From positions 2,974,001-3,038,000 of the forward strand of contig NZ_CP150254.1 of NCBI RefSeq assembly GCF_037975445.1: a DNA stretch of 64,000 bases, given 5' to 3'. Every line of letters starts with the position of its first letter. Position 1 is the first letter of the stretch. The notes under the pieces were generated by a model. It was not told the DNA's origin. It made no database searches and saw only the letters and a program-made list of their open reading frames with translations. This DNA comes from Peribacillus sp. FSL P2-0133 (GTDB lineage Bacteria > Bacillota > Bacilli > Bacillales > DSM-1321). Shown piece by piece: positions 26,069 to 34,034 of this stretch. A program made the position numbers and the translations under genes.

Positions 26069-26150
26069 CAACAAACCTGCCCCGATAGTTCCATCAGAAA
26101 AAGCTGCCTTAAAGACAGCTCCGATCTTCAGCTAACGTACCCTTTAGTTA
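26069..26150 (-). repeat. Interspersed terminator-like repeat, copy F
   Basis: CAAACCTGCCCCGATAGTT, AAAAGCTGCC-TTAAAGA-CAGCTC, CAGCTAACGTACCCTTTAG. Ends 13 bases from the stop codon of the 26163-26657 gene. Confidence 0.8.
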
Positions 26151-26162
26151 AAGTATAGGATT

Positions 26163-26657
26163 TCACAATCCAACCATTGACACAACCAATTCATGTGACA
26201 TGCCAAGATGGTGGTATTTAATTATGACTCTGTCAATACTATGTTCATGCCCTAACGAAAGAGCATAAATAGTATCATCTTCTGTTGCAGTACCAGCATT
26301 TACTTTATCGAGTTGCTTTTGTGGGTCTGTCTTTGGTTTAAGAGTTATAGAATCTAATCCTTTGAAGGTATATTCACTTTCTTCTTCTCCATTAAAATGG
26401 TCAGAGATAATAAACCCTTTTGGATGATAACTCACTTGTAATTTCACTTTGGAGGGTACAACTTTATCATTGACAAGAACTTCTTCAATTTGAATATCCC
26501 CAAATGGACTTTTATTTCCTACCGAAACCAATTGTACCTGTCTATCATTCGCTGAAGCACTTGGATAAGCTACTAAGGGTTGGTTTAATTTCAAAAAAAA
26601 GAAAAAACCTATAAATAAAACCACAATACTAATAATACCTATTAACATTTTTTTCAA
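26163..26657 (-). CDS. Single-pass membrane or secreted protein of unknown function
   Basis: 164 residues. One N-terminal hydrophobic helix (residues 4-23) and an outer domain of ~140 residues rich in beta strand (VQLVSVGNKSPFGDIQIEEV ... VIIKYHHLGMSHELVVSMVGL). No cysteine or catalytic motif recognised. Flanked on both sides by terminator repeats, so it is probably a one-gene transcript. Confidence 0.65.
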   Translation of the reverse strand: MKKMLIGIISIVVLFIGFFFFLKLNQPLVAYPSASANDRQVQLVSVGNKSPFGDIQIEEVLVNDKVVPSKVKLQVSYHPKGFIISDHFNGEEESEYTFKGLDSITLKPKTDPQKQLDKVNAGTATEDDTIYALSLGHEHSIDRVIIKYHHLGMSHELVVSMVGL

Positions 26658-26670
26658 AAAAACACTCCTT

Positions 26671-26720
26671 TATTATCCTGCCCCGGTAGTTCCATAAGAC
26701 TTATTGTAGAGGTGACATAT
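26671..26720 (-). repeat. Partial copy of the interspersed repeat (hairpin deleted)
   Basis: ATTATCCTGCCCCGGTAGTT and CCATAAG are followed directly by CTTATTGTAGAGGTGACA, as in copy A, with the central hairpin missing. Confidence 0.6.
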
Positions 26721-26744
26721 ACAGTGACATAAAAAAAGACGGTT

Positions 26745-26861
26745 TTACCGTCTAATAGATTGCACTAGTTTTCTTAGTAAAAACAAAACTAATATTGCGA
26801 AAAGAGAAGTTAGAATTAATCCTGGAATATTTATAGTAGTTAACAAATTTGCACCGCCCAA
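26745..26861 (-). CDS. 38-residue membrane peptide
   Basis: TTG start; encodes MGGANLLTTINIPGLILTSL and then FAILVLFLLRKLVQSIRR. One hydrophobic helix with a basic tail. The stop overlaps a hairpin AGACGGT-TTT-ACCGTCT (26737-26753). No clear SD; kept because its form matches the neighbour at 27036. Confidence 0.35.
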   Translation of the reverse strand: MGGANLLTTINIPGLILTSLFAILVLFLLRKLVQSIRR

Positions 26862-26937
26862 TTAATATCATTAACTAAATTTTAGGTGATGTTACATAAA
26901 TAGTCAATGAACAAGGTTCGAATAAGTTACGCTTCTA

Positions 26938-27027
26938 GAACTATCCTGCCCCGGTAGTTCATTTAGCAAAAAAGGCTACCAAATGGCAGCCCTGGATCTC
27001 AACTAACGCACCTGTTAGTTGAATAAG
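26938..27027 (-). repeat. Interspersed terminator-like repeat, copy H
   Basis: GAACTATCCTGCCCCGGTAG, GGCTACC-AAATG-GCAGCC, CAACTAACGCACCTGTTAG. Base changes in the middle hairpin keep most pairs. Ends 9 bases from the stop of the 34-residue gene. Confidence 0.75.
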
Positions 27028-27035
27028 AAATTTAA

Positions 27036-27140
27036 TTAGCTTTTCTTGATCCTCTTAAAAAATAAATAACCTATAACACCTAAAATTAATGCTATACCTC
27101 CGAAAACAATAACTTGAAATATTATATCCCCTATAAACAT
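27036..27140 (-). CDS. 34-residue membrane peptide
   Basis: ATG 27140 with AGGAG 9 bases upstream; MFIGDIIFQVIVFGGIALIL followed by GVIGYLFFKRIKKS. A single membrane helix with a basic C-terminus, a pattern common among small Bacillus membrane proteins of unknown role. Good SD and repeat copy H right after its stop support it as a real gene. Confidence 0.55.
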   Translation of the reverse strand: MFIGDIIFQVIVFGGIALILGVIGYLFFKRIKKS

Positions 27141-27237
27141 AACCTGTTTCTCCTATTCTAAAAAAAATTTCCTAAATCTGTATACGAGATTTCTCCTAAA
27201 AAGGTTCCATCTGACAGTTTGATTCTAAAAGTCTTAT

Positions 27238-27265
27238 TAAACTAAACTGCCCTGTTAGTTCAACA
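27238..27265 (-). repeat. Partial repeat (first hairpin only)
   Basis: ACTAAACTGCCCTGTTAGTT, ending 4 bases from the stop codon of the lipoprotein gene; the rest of the element is absent. Confidence 0.6.
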
Positions 27266-27268
27266 AAA

Positions 27269-27757
27269 TCACTTAACTTTATTATGCAGTTCAAATGACT
27301 CTTCAAAGCCATCCCATTTTACATTTACTTTTATAACTTCGCCTTCACCTACTATTGCTCCATTTTCTGAACCTCCACCAATAGTAAATACTTTTTCGCT
27401 AGGTGGTTCAGTGTATGCCTCTGTTTTACTTCCGCTTGATGTGGTTGTTTCATAAGTATATTCAAGGTTTTTTATCGAGGATAACTCTTCCAAAGACCCC
27501 TTGTATGTTAATACAAGTTTATAGTTATCTTTGCTAGAATGAGTTGTTTGTCCGTCATCTTCTCCCCATAATTCGGTTCCTATATAAGAATATACAGCTT
27601 CCCAATGTTCGCTTTCTCCTATAAATTGATAATTATGTTCAGTCGCTTCCGAACTTGTATCTTTTTTAGTGGTTTCCGATTTAGCATCCTTGTTAGTTGT
27701 ATCTGAACAAGCTATTAAAACCATCATTAAAAATAATACAGTAAAAATTTTCTTCAA
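27269..27757 (-). CDS. Lipoprotein of unknown function
   Basis: 162 residues with signal peptide MKKIFTVLFLMMVLIAC, lipobox LIAC (C17), then a lysine/threonine/serine-rich spacer and a ~115-residue domain with HWEAVYSYIG and VKWDGFEESFEL. The domain form (strand-rich, one repeat of a W-x-G-x-E motif) is seen in many Bacillus lipoproteins without known role. Translation start is supported by AGGAGGAG just upstream. Confidence 0.7.
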   Translation of the reverse strand: MKKIFTVLFLMMVLIACSDTTNKDAKSETTKKDTSSEATEHNYQFIGESEHWEAVYSYIGTELWGEDDGQTTHSSKDNYKLVLTYKGSLEELSSIKNLEYTYETTTSSGSKTEAYTEPPSEKVFTIGGGSENGAIVGEGEVIKVNVKWDGFEESFELHNKVK

Positions 27758-27849
27758 CTTAACTCCTCCTCAATTATAAAATTTCATTATTTTTCAATTT
27801 TACCATTTAAAGGTTTTCGATTGAGTTTCGATTGAAAATTTTTTATTCC

Positions 27850-27930
27850 ACTAACCTGCCCCGATAGTTCCATAAGAAAAAGCTGCCTTAAAGGCAGCTC
27901 TAATCTTCAGCTAACGCACCCGTTAGTTGA
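27850..27930 (-). repeat. Interspersed terminator-like repeat, copy J
   Basis: ACTAACCTGCCCCGATAGTT, a perfect AGCTGCC-TTAA-GGCAGCT stem, CAGCTAACGCACCCGTTAG. Lies 26 bases from the stop of the MFS gene. Confidence 0.85.
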
Positions 27931-27955
27931 TGAAGATATTTTAAATATTGTCTTT

Positions 27956-29179
27956 TTAGCCAGTAATTATTTTTTTATTTTCTTCAAAATATTCAGCCTT
28001 TGAAGGAATAAATATTGTAATGAAAAGTACGGTTGCAAGAATTGTTCCGACAATAGAAAAAATAATACAAACAACTTGTAATGAAACCCATTCTATTGTT
28101 AACCCTAAAAGCAGTGTCAATCCAATTTGAATTATACCTTGAACCATATCTGCAATACTACCGAACCTTCCCATAATTGCTACTGGTACTTTATTTTGAA
28201 AAAAGGTAGCATATCCTGCATTCGCAAATGCCATAAAGAAGCCTAAAAATACAAATGACAATGTTGCGGTTATAAAGTTAAAAGATGCATAAAACAAAAC
28301 ATATCCTATTGATGTCAGTAACATTCCACCACCTATAAATAACCTTAGTTGCAACTTCTTAGATACAACGGCAGCGACAGTAGCTCCTCCCAACGCCCCA
28401 ATACCAGTAATACTTACAATTAAGCCATAATCACTATCAGACAACTCCAAGTGCTGTTTAATAAAAGTAACCTCTTGTGAATCTAGTGCAAAGCCAATTA
28501 GCATTGCACATTGAAACAATAAGTAAACTGATACAAAGAACTTTGCATCCTTTGTAAATTCCCTAACTGCTTTCCAGTCGTTTATGAGAGTTTTCCACCG
28601 AACTGGTTCTCTTATATTATCTAAATCTTCATCAACGTCAGGAAGAAGATAGATAAAAAATGCACAAATTATAAAAGTAATCGCATTAATTACTATGCAT
28701 AATTCTGTCCCTGCATACATAATAATTATCCCTGAAATAGCTGGGCCTAATAAAAATGCACCGGAGCTGGCCAAACTCATAATCGAATTAAATCTTTTTC
28801 GATTTACAGGAGGAACCAGCTTTGTTATGTAAACGGATGAACTTGGACCAAAGAATGAACCGACAATATTAATCAATAAAAGTACTGTATATATAGTCCA
28901 TAATGATGATATGAAAGGAATCACAAATATTAAGACACCTCTTATAATATCAATTGAAATCATTAATCTTCGTTTATTAACACGGTCAATGACACTCCCA
29001 GACCACGTATTAGTGATTAATACGGCAATAGGCCTTATAATATAGAGCACCGCAACTGCTGTTGCAGAGCCAGTTAAGTTTAATATCGAAATATTAAGTG
29101 CAATTAAGTAAATCCAATTCCCTAAATATGAAACCCCTATTCCTGATATTAAAAGAATAGGATTTTTCCAACTGGTCAT
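27956..29179 (-). CDS. MFS transporter, macrolide-efflux (MefA/BacE-like) type
   Basis: 407 residues, about 12 membrane segments. Features: LLISGIGVSYLGNWIYLIAL at the N-terminus and the motif A-like loop NTWSGSVIDRVNKRRLM, typical of the MFS_3/enterobactin-exporter and MefA group rather than DHA1. Probable drug or peptide exporter. Monocistronic between two terminator repeats; the next gene upstream is an APH-type kinase, so both may be antibiotic-related. Confidence 0.78.
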   Translation of the reverse strand: MTSWKNPILLISGIGVSYLGNWIYLIALNISILNLTGSATAVAVLYIIRPIAVLITNTWSGSVIDRVNKRRLMISIDIIRGVLIFVIPFISSLWTIYTVLLLINIVGSFFGPSSSVYITKLVPPVNRKRFNSIMSLASSGAFLLGPAISGIIIMYAGTELCIVINAITFIICAFFIYLLPDVDEDLDNIREPVRWKTLINDWKAVREFTKDAKFFVSVYLLFQCAMLIGFALDSQEVTFIKQHLELSDSDYGLIVSITGIGALGGATVAAVVSKKLQLRLFIGGGMLLTSIGYVLFYASFNFITATLSFVFLGFFMAFANAGYATFFQNKVPVAIMGRFGSIADMVQGIIQIGLTLLLGLTIEWVSLQVVCIIFSIVGTILATVLFITIFIPSKAEYFEENKKIITG

Positions 29180-29363
29180 TCACTCACCTTTTTTCTTATA
29201 AAATTACCTTCCATTTGCATTTGAACACATTATTTTTGGTAAAATGTTACACATCATCCATAACTAAATAATACCATTTGATATCAGTACAGATGCAATT
29301 AAATTTCTTTATATAGTTCTATATATTCAACCAATAACACCCTCACTGTTATCATTTCTTTTT

Positions 29364-29448
29364 CAACTATCCTGCCCCGTTAGTTGCATAAAGAAAAAGC
29401 TGCCTTAAAGACAGCTCCGATCTTCAGCTAACGTACCCGTTAGTTCAA
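29364..29448 (-). repeat. Interspersed terminator-like repeat, copy K
   Basis: CAACTATCCTGCCCCGTTAG, AAAAGCTGCC-TTAAAGA-CAGCTC, CAGCTAACGTACCCGTTAG. Ends 15 bases from the stop codon of the kinase gene. Confidence 0.85.
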
Positions 29449-29462
29449 CAAAAAACCTACGC

Positions 29463-30254
29463 TTAAATCCACTCTTTTCCATGTTCACGAATGAATTTAA
29501 TATCGTTTTGATAATGTTCAAGATGCCCTTCATCTATCATCATTTGAAAAGCAATGTCACCTTCACTGGCTTTTCTTGTAATTGTTTTACATAACCCTTC
29601 CAATCGTAGCAATACCATTTCCAAATAATCTTCTTCTATTCCCTCACCGTAAGATTCAAAAAACAATCTAACTCTTTGTTTTATACGGTTAGCGTGCTGT
29701 AATGAATTATAATAAACTTTCTCACCTGTTTCAGAAAGATTAAATCTACTTAAGGGGACAACAGTATAAAGAGTGTACGCTATGTCCCAAAGTTTTGGGC
29801 CAGGTCCAGCGACATCGAAATCAATAATACCTATTGGTCTTTCATGTTTAAAAATAATGTTGTATATCGCAAAATCATTATGGCATAGTACCTCAAATTG
29901 TTGGGGGGTGTTATCTATCGTTTGCCAGCTATCATCAAATGAAAAATCGCTGACAGAGTCATGATAAAGACGGAGCATTTTCGCTATTTCCATTAAGACA
30001 TCATCAGACCACATGTATTCTTTTAAAGGATGATTACCAGCTTCTCCTTCAATAAATGATAATATCTCTCTTCCTTTTTCATCAATACCTAAAAACTTTG
30101 GGGCATAACTGAAACCTTTGTTCTCTAAATGCTTTAATAGCTTATGAACTTTAGGACTTTCTGGCTTTAATTCCCGTCGCACAGTATCTCCCGAACGATA
30201 AACGTTAGAGACATTCCCTCCTGTCAGCATTTCTTCGTTTTCATTGTTTGACAT
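29463..30254 (-). CDS. Aminoglycoside phosphotransferase (APH)-family kinase
   Basis: 263 residues. Catalytic loop VLCHNDFAIYNIIF (HxDxxxxN with the catalytic Asp) and GIIDFDVAGPGPKLWDIAY (the DxD magnesium site) define the APH/choline kinase fold; the N-terminal LTGGNVSNVYRSGDTVRRE supplies the nucleotide loop. The family phosphorylates aminoglycosides, macrolides, choline, homoserine and others; nothing here fixes the substrate. Confidence 0.82.
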   Translation of the reverse strand: MSNNENEEMLTGGNVSNVYRSGDTVRRELKPESPKVHKLLKHLENKGFSYAPKFLGIDEKGREILSFIEGEAGNHPLKEYMWSDDVLMEIAKMLRLYHDSVSDFSFDDSWQTIDNTPQQFEVLCHNDFAIYNIIFKHERPIGIIDFDVAGPGPKLWDIAYTLYTVVPLSRFNLSETGEKVYYNSLQHANRIKQRVRLFFESYGEGIEEDYLEMVLLRLEGLCKTITRKASEGDIAFQMMIDEGHLEHYQNDIKFIREHGKEWI

Positions 30255-30310
30255 CTAAATATCCCCCTAATCTGACTTTCTTTAACCCGTAAAATAAATC
30301 CTGTTTGTAA

Positions 30311-30395
30311 AACTAACCTGCCGCATTTGTTTCATAAGAAAAGGAGCTGCTGATCAACTCTTGGTAATGAAGTAAAGGACTGTTGGCTAAAGAAC
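30311..30395 (-). repeat. Interspersed terminator-like repeat, copy L (second hairpin subtype)
   Basis: AACTAACCTGCCGCATTTG, ATAAGAAAAGGAGCTGC...CAACTC, TTGGCTAAAG. Lies 40 bases from the stop of the next minus-strand gene. Confidence 0.65.
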
Positions 30396-30435
30396 AACAA
30401 CTATAAATACCTTTCTTGAAGAAAGATTCCAGGAA

Positions 30436-30924
30436 TCAAAAAATCCAGCTAAAGAGTGTGTAAATTCCGATTAATGTAAAGAAAATGATTAATATTAATA
30501 TCGTGATACACCCAATAGTAAATAACTTATCCTCCAATGTCTCATCAGGTTCTTCAGTCAATTTTTCTTTAACTTTATTTTGTATAGGAGAAATTGCCTG
30601 ATCTTGCAGTCCTTTTATAATATCACTATCTCCTTTAAACTTTAGAACTCTGGCAATTCTAATAGGATCGTTACCCATGGACTTTTCGAACTGAATGCAC
30701 GCATCTACCATTTCAGGTGTCTTATTCTTTTCTAGATACCAATATCGACCGGCCATCGAGGGATATTTTAATGCAAAATAAATATCGCCTAACTTTTTAC
30801 GGAGTTCTAATTCATCTGGAAAGGTGATAATTAACCCGTGTATTCTATCTCTTGCTTTTCCTAAATCATTATTTTTAATGTCCTCTTCTATCTTCTTTAA
30901 AGTTTTAACAGGTATTTTTTCTAT
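30436..30924 (-). CDS. DUF6584-like protein with C-terminal membrane helix and non-canonical start
   Basis: 162 codons. The reading frame IEKIPVKTLKKIEEDIKNN... GKARDRIHGLIITFPDELEL ... GRYWYLEKNKTPEM looks like the TPR-like DUF6584 family and ends in a hydrophobic helix (ILILIIFFTLIGIYTLF). The first ATG (30756) would remove the conserved front third. AAGGAGG lies 7 bases before an ATA codon at 30922-30924 that starts exactly where family members start; no ATG, GTG or TTG is in frame nearby. It is therefore either an AUA-started gene or one whose ATG has mutated. Confidence 0.6.
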   Translation of the reverse strand: MEKIPVKTLKKIEEDIKNNDLGKARDRIHGLIITFPDELELRKKLGDIYFALKYPSMAGRYWYLEKNKTPEMVDACIQFEKSMGNDPIRIARVLKFKGDSDIIKGLQDQAISPIQNKVKEKLTEEPDETLEDKLFTIGCITILILIIFFTLIGIYTLFSWIF

Positions 30925-31127
30925 GAGTACTCCTCCTTCATCATCTATTTACAGTCGAAATAATCAGAAACAAATTTTTTTCTATTTATTACTTAATAGA
31001 TAGAATTGTTCCTTTTTCCTTTAACCCGTCCCTATACTTCCTGAAGAAAAAGGAGAAGTAATTTACTCTTCTGTTTTTATTTTTACAAAAAAATCTACCC
31101 TAAAAACTGACCACACACCTTTATATT

Positions 31128-31988
31128 CTATTCCATCCACTTTTTGTATAGGGCATCAAATTTTCCCTGTAGCTTCATTTCATCCATCCACATTTCCAAG
31201 TAGCTTGCATAAATGAAATCACCTCTCGGGATCATATAACCTTTTTCACTGTTTGTGAAAGGCTTGTCAGTTTGAGCCGCATACAGTCTGGGATCAGCTT
31301 TTGCATACAGCATTGCTTCTACTGTGTCAGTGATCATGACATCATACGTACCTTCTGCAACAAGATGTGGGATATCAAGGTTGTTTTCTACAACGGTTAC
31401 GTTAGCTTTGCTTAGATACTGACGGACAAATTCTTCGTTTGTTCCGCCTGGATTTACGCCGATGCGTACAGATGGCTTGTTAATATCCTCAATGGTAAGA
31501 TACTTGTCTTTATCTTCTTTGCGAATTAAAGGCACCTTACCGAATGAAAGGTAACCTTGGGATATATAAGCGCTTTTTTGTCTCGTTGTATTGCGAGTCA
31601 CACCGCCCACAGCGATATCGAATTTGTCCGCTTCCAGGTCTTTCAACATCGCAGGCCATGTAGTAGCGACAAATTCCACCTTCACACCAAGGTCTTTGCC
31701 AAGTTCTTTGGCAGCGTCCACGTCAAAGCCTTCATACTCATTTGTTTCCGGATTCAAATAGGTAAAAGGTTTGTAGTCGCCGGTCATTCCAACCCGAATG
31801 TATCCACGTTTGATTATTTCATCAAGCTGGGAAGCCTCAACTTTTTTCAAATGCCCTGGGGCCTTTTCTGATGCCGGTTCAGCCGAGACGTTTTGCGAGG
31901 AGATCAGATCGTGACCGACGTACCCTGTACCTAGCAGGGATAAGCTGATCACTCCAGCCATTAGTGTTTTTTTCCAATTGTTAAACAT
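31128..31988 (-). CDS. PheC-like periplasmic-binding-fold protein (cyclohexadienyl dehydratase or solute-binding protein)
   Basis: 286 residues with a cleavable signal peptide ending ...SSQNVSA (no lipobox). The mature part begins with RGYIRVGMTGDYKPFTY and includes GFDVDAAKELGKDLG, VEFVATTWPAMLKDLEADKF, INPGGTNEEF-like GVNPGGTNEEFVRQYL and VMITDTVEAMLYAKADPRLY. These match the cyclohexadienyl (arogenate/prephenate) dehydratase PheC, a family-3 binding-protein relative, better than ordinary amino-acid binding proteins. No ABC permease or ATPase gene is adjacent, consistent with an enzyme. Activity unproven. Confidence 0.72.
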   Translation of the reverse strand: MFNNWKKTLMAGVISLSLLGTGYVGHDLISSQNVSAEPASEKAPGHLKKVEASQLDEIIKRGYIRVGMTGDYKPFTYLNPETNEYEGFDVDAAKELGKDLGVKVEFVATTWPAMLKDLEADKFDIAVGGVTRNTTRQKSAYISQGYLSFGKVPLIRKEDKDKYLTIEDINKPSVRIGVNPGGTNEEFVRQYLSKANVTVVENNLDIPHLVAEGTYDVMITDTVEAMLYAKADPRLYAAQTDKPFTNSEKGYMIPRGDFIYASYLEMWMDEMKLQGKFDALYKKWME

Positions 31989-32124
31989 GTGAATTTACCT
32001 CCATTTTTTCTATATTTTTAATTAATCTACCAATTATTAAAAATACAACAAAATAAATGAATCACCTTCTAAAACAAAACACTTTTTTATATTAAGGTGA
32101 ATTAGCGTAACAGTTGATATGAAA

Positions 32125-32164
32125 AGGACTGCACATTTTAGACATTTCTAAAATGTGCAGTCCT
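32125..32164 (-). terminator. Perfect 18-bp hairpin, terminator of the methyltransferase gene
   Basis: AGGACTGCACATTTTAGA-CATT-complement; followed on the minus strand by TTTTCAT, about 150 bases after the methyltransferase stop. A diverged partial repeat (CTGAACCACCTGTTCAT..., near 32176) lies between. Confidence 0.7.
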
Positions 32165-32314
32165 AATTTAATTTATTGCTGAACTGAACCACCTGTTCAT
32201 TCTATTAGCAAAAAAGCAACCCATACGGCGGATCTAGTCTTGAACTCGTTAGTTGCAGTACATTCCTTCACAATCATACAAATACCGAAAAGCATATCTT
32301 AAAAGAGGAAAGTA

Positions 32315-33139
32315 TTACTTTGCACAAACAATGAAACAATTTAATGAATTCTCATTTCCATTTGAAGTGTTCATCAATTCATAATAACTAGTTATCAACG
32401 TTTGTATCATGGAAGGAACTTTAATAAATTCTGCACGGATACTATTTGCATAACTTTTTTCCCATTGACCGTCTTGTAATAAGGTTGCATCGACTGTAAG
32501 TTGTTTCACCACTTCAAAATTTGCTTGCTGGAGTAGCTGGTGAATTTGAGTTTTATGAAACAAGTTTTGGATATTTCCTTCATTCTTAACGAAGTTTGAA
32601 TACAATGCCAGAATGGATACCGCACAAAAATGGGAACGTTGCGTAATGCAGGTAAAATCAAGGTCCCATTCTGCAAAACATATATGTTTTGCCAAACCAC
32701 GAATTTTTCTAAAGTAATTCAATAAATCTTCTGGTTGCTTGAAATACCATGAACAATGGGATAATACCGCCACATCAAATGGCATAGTTGCTTCAAAAAA
32801 ATCAAAATCCATTTCAAAATGGAAGTTAATACGTTCTCCTAATAGAGATTTCTTAATACGTTCAGTTGCTTGATCTAAAGTTAACGGTGCTCCGTAATCG
32901 GGACTAGCAATATCTATTGCGACAACACATCCGTTTTCTCCTACCGCATCGGCTAATGCAACAGTTGTATCCCCCTGCCCGCAACCTATTTCTAATACAC
33001 GCATTCCTTTTTGAATCCCAAATGCTTTTACTAATTCCAACCGGTGCTGCAACTGAACTTGTTGGATCAAATCATCCTCGAATAATTGATATTTCGATAA
33101 AAAAGACATTGTTTTTTCGTTTAGTTGAAATGACTTCAC
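32315..33139 (-). CDS. Class I SAM-dependent methyltransferase
   Basis: 274 residues. SAM-binding motif I GMRVLEIGCGQGDTTVALAD near residue 45, motif II acid VVAIDIASPDY, and a later FDVAVLSHCSWYF post-I region. The N-terminal LSKYQLFEDDLIQQVQLQHR is a typical lead-in of small-molecule methyltransferases. Substrate unknown. IS110 copy 2 lies just upstream of its promoter. Confidence 0.8.
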   Translation of the reverse strand: MKSFQLNEKTMSFLSKYQLFEDDLIQQVQLQHRLELVKAFGIQKGMRVLEIGCGQGDTTVALADAVGENGCVVAIDIASPDYGAPLTLDQATERIKKSLLGERINFHFEMDFDFFEATMPFDVAVLSHCSWYFKQPEDLLNYFRKIRGLAKHICFAEWDLDFTCITQRSHFCAVSILALYSNFVKNEGNIQNLFHKTQIHQLLQQANFEVVKQLTVDATLLQDGQWEKSYANSIRAEFIKVPSMIQTLITSYYELMNTSNGNENSLNCFIVCAK

Positions 33140-33230
33140 GTATCATTCACCCCACATTTATTGTGATTGGTTCATCAACAATGAAAAAGGCTGCCTCAGC
33201 AATCTCCCTTATTGAAGTAAACCGGCTAAT

Positions 33231-33934
33231 AGGATGTCAATATCTTTCTCTAATATTTTCATTTCCCTTATGATATATTATTTTTGGCCATGCCAAATAA
33301 CCCTCCAAAACCCTTTTGGAAGGATTTTTCTCTGTTTCACAAAACCGTTAATTAGGCTAAATCTAGGAACGTTTCTTTTCTCTTTAATAAAGCATAAATC
33401 CAATGAAGCAACTTATTCATACAGGCAACGATTGACACTTTGGCAGGTTTTCCTTCTGATTTTTTCTTATCATAGAATGCTTTAAGCTTTTTGTTCCTTG
33501 AACTTCTTATGCCGCATAGTACGGCAAGATACAGAGAATAACGTAGTCTGCTCGAACCTCTTTTTGTAATACGATTAATGGTTGCCGTAAACTTACCCGA
33601 TGAGTGAACACTTGGATCTACTCCAGCGAAGGCAACCAGTTTTTTCGGATGATTAAACCGATCGATTTCACCAATTTCAGAAATAATCGTGGCTGCGATT
33701 TTTTCTCCGATACCGGGAATCGATTGGATGATCTTATATTCTTCCAGTTCATTTGCCAGGGCCACTATACGATCTTCTAAATCAGAAAGATGTCCCTGGT
33801 AATGAAAAAGCAACTCAATATACATACGAAGATTGATTACGTGACTTTCATACACGCTTTTTTGAAATGGATTTCGAGATGCGGAATCCATTATTTTTTT
33901 TGCTTTTTCCCATGCCCATTCACCCGATCGGCTA
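33231..33934 (-). mobile_element. IS110-family insertion sequence, copy 2, truncated
   Basis: Same 3' end as copy 1 (GGCTAAT, AG core at 33231-33232, GATGTCAATATC). Only the last ~195 codons of transposase remain (33352 to about 33934); homology stops within ...GATCGGCTA and a serine-recombinase fragment follows. Its left side is a repeat of the second subtype (GGCTGCC...CTCCCTTAT, 33189-33212). The transposase half, the 5' noncoding end and the right repeat arm are gone. Confidence 0.85.
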
Positions 33935-33941
33935 AAAGGGA

Positions 33942-34034
33942 GCTTTTTTACTTAAAGGCGGCGTAAGCGAGGTAGCCAAATATTTAGACGTATCCGAAGC
34001 CACTATTTATAGATATTTAAATAAAATCAAATAA
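33942..34034 (+). pseudogene. Serine recombinase C-terminal HTH fragment
   Basis: Reads KGGVSEVAKYLDVSEATIYR followed by YLNKIK and a stop, the helix-turn-helix end of resolvase/invertase proteins. It is joined directly to truncated IS110 copy 2. Together with the 13725-13847 fragment it could represent the two ends of one disrupted gene. Confidence 0.65.
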
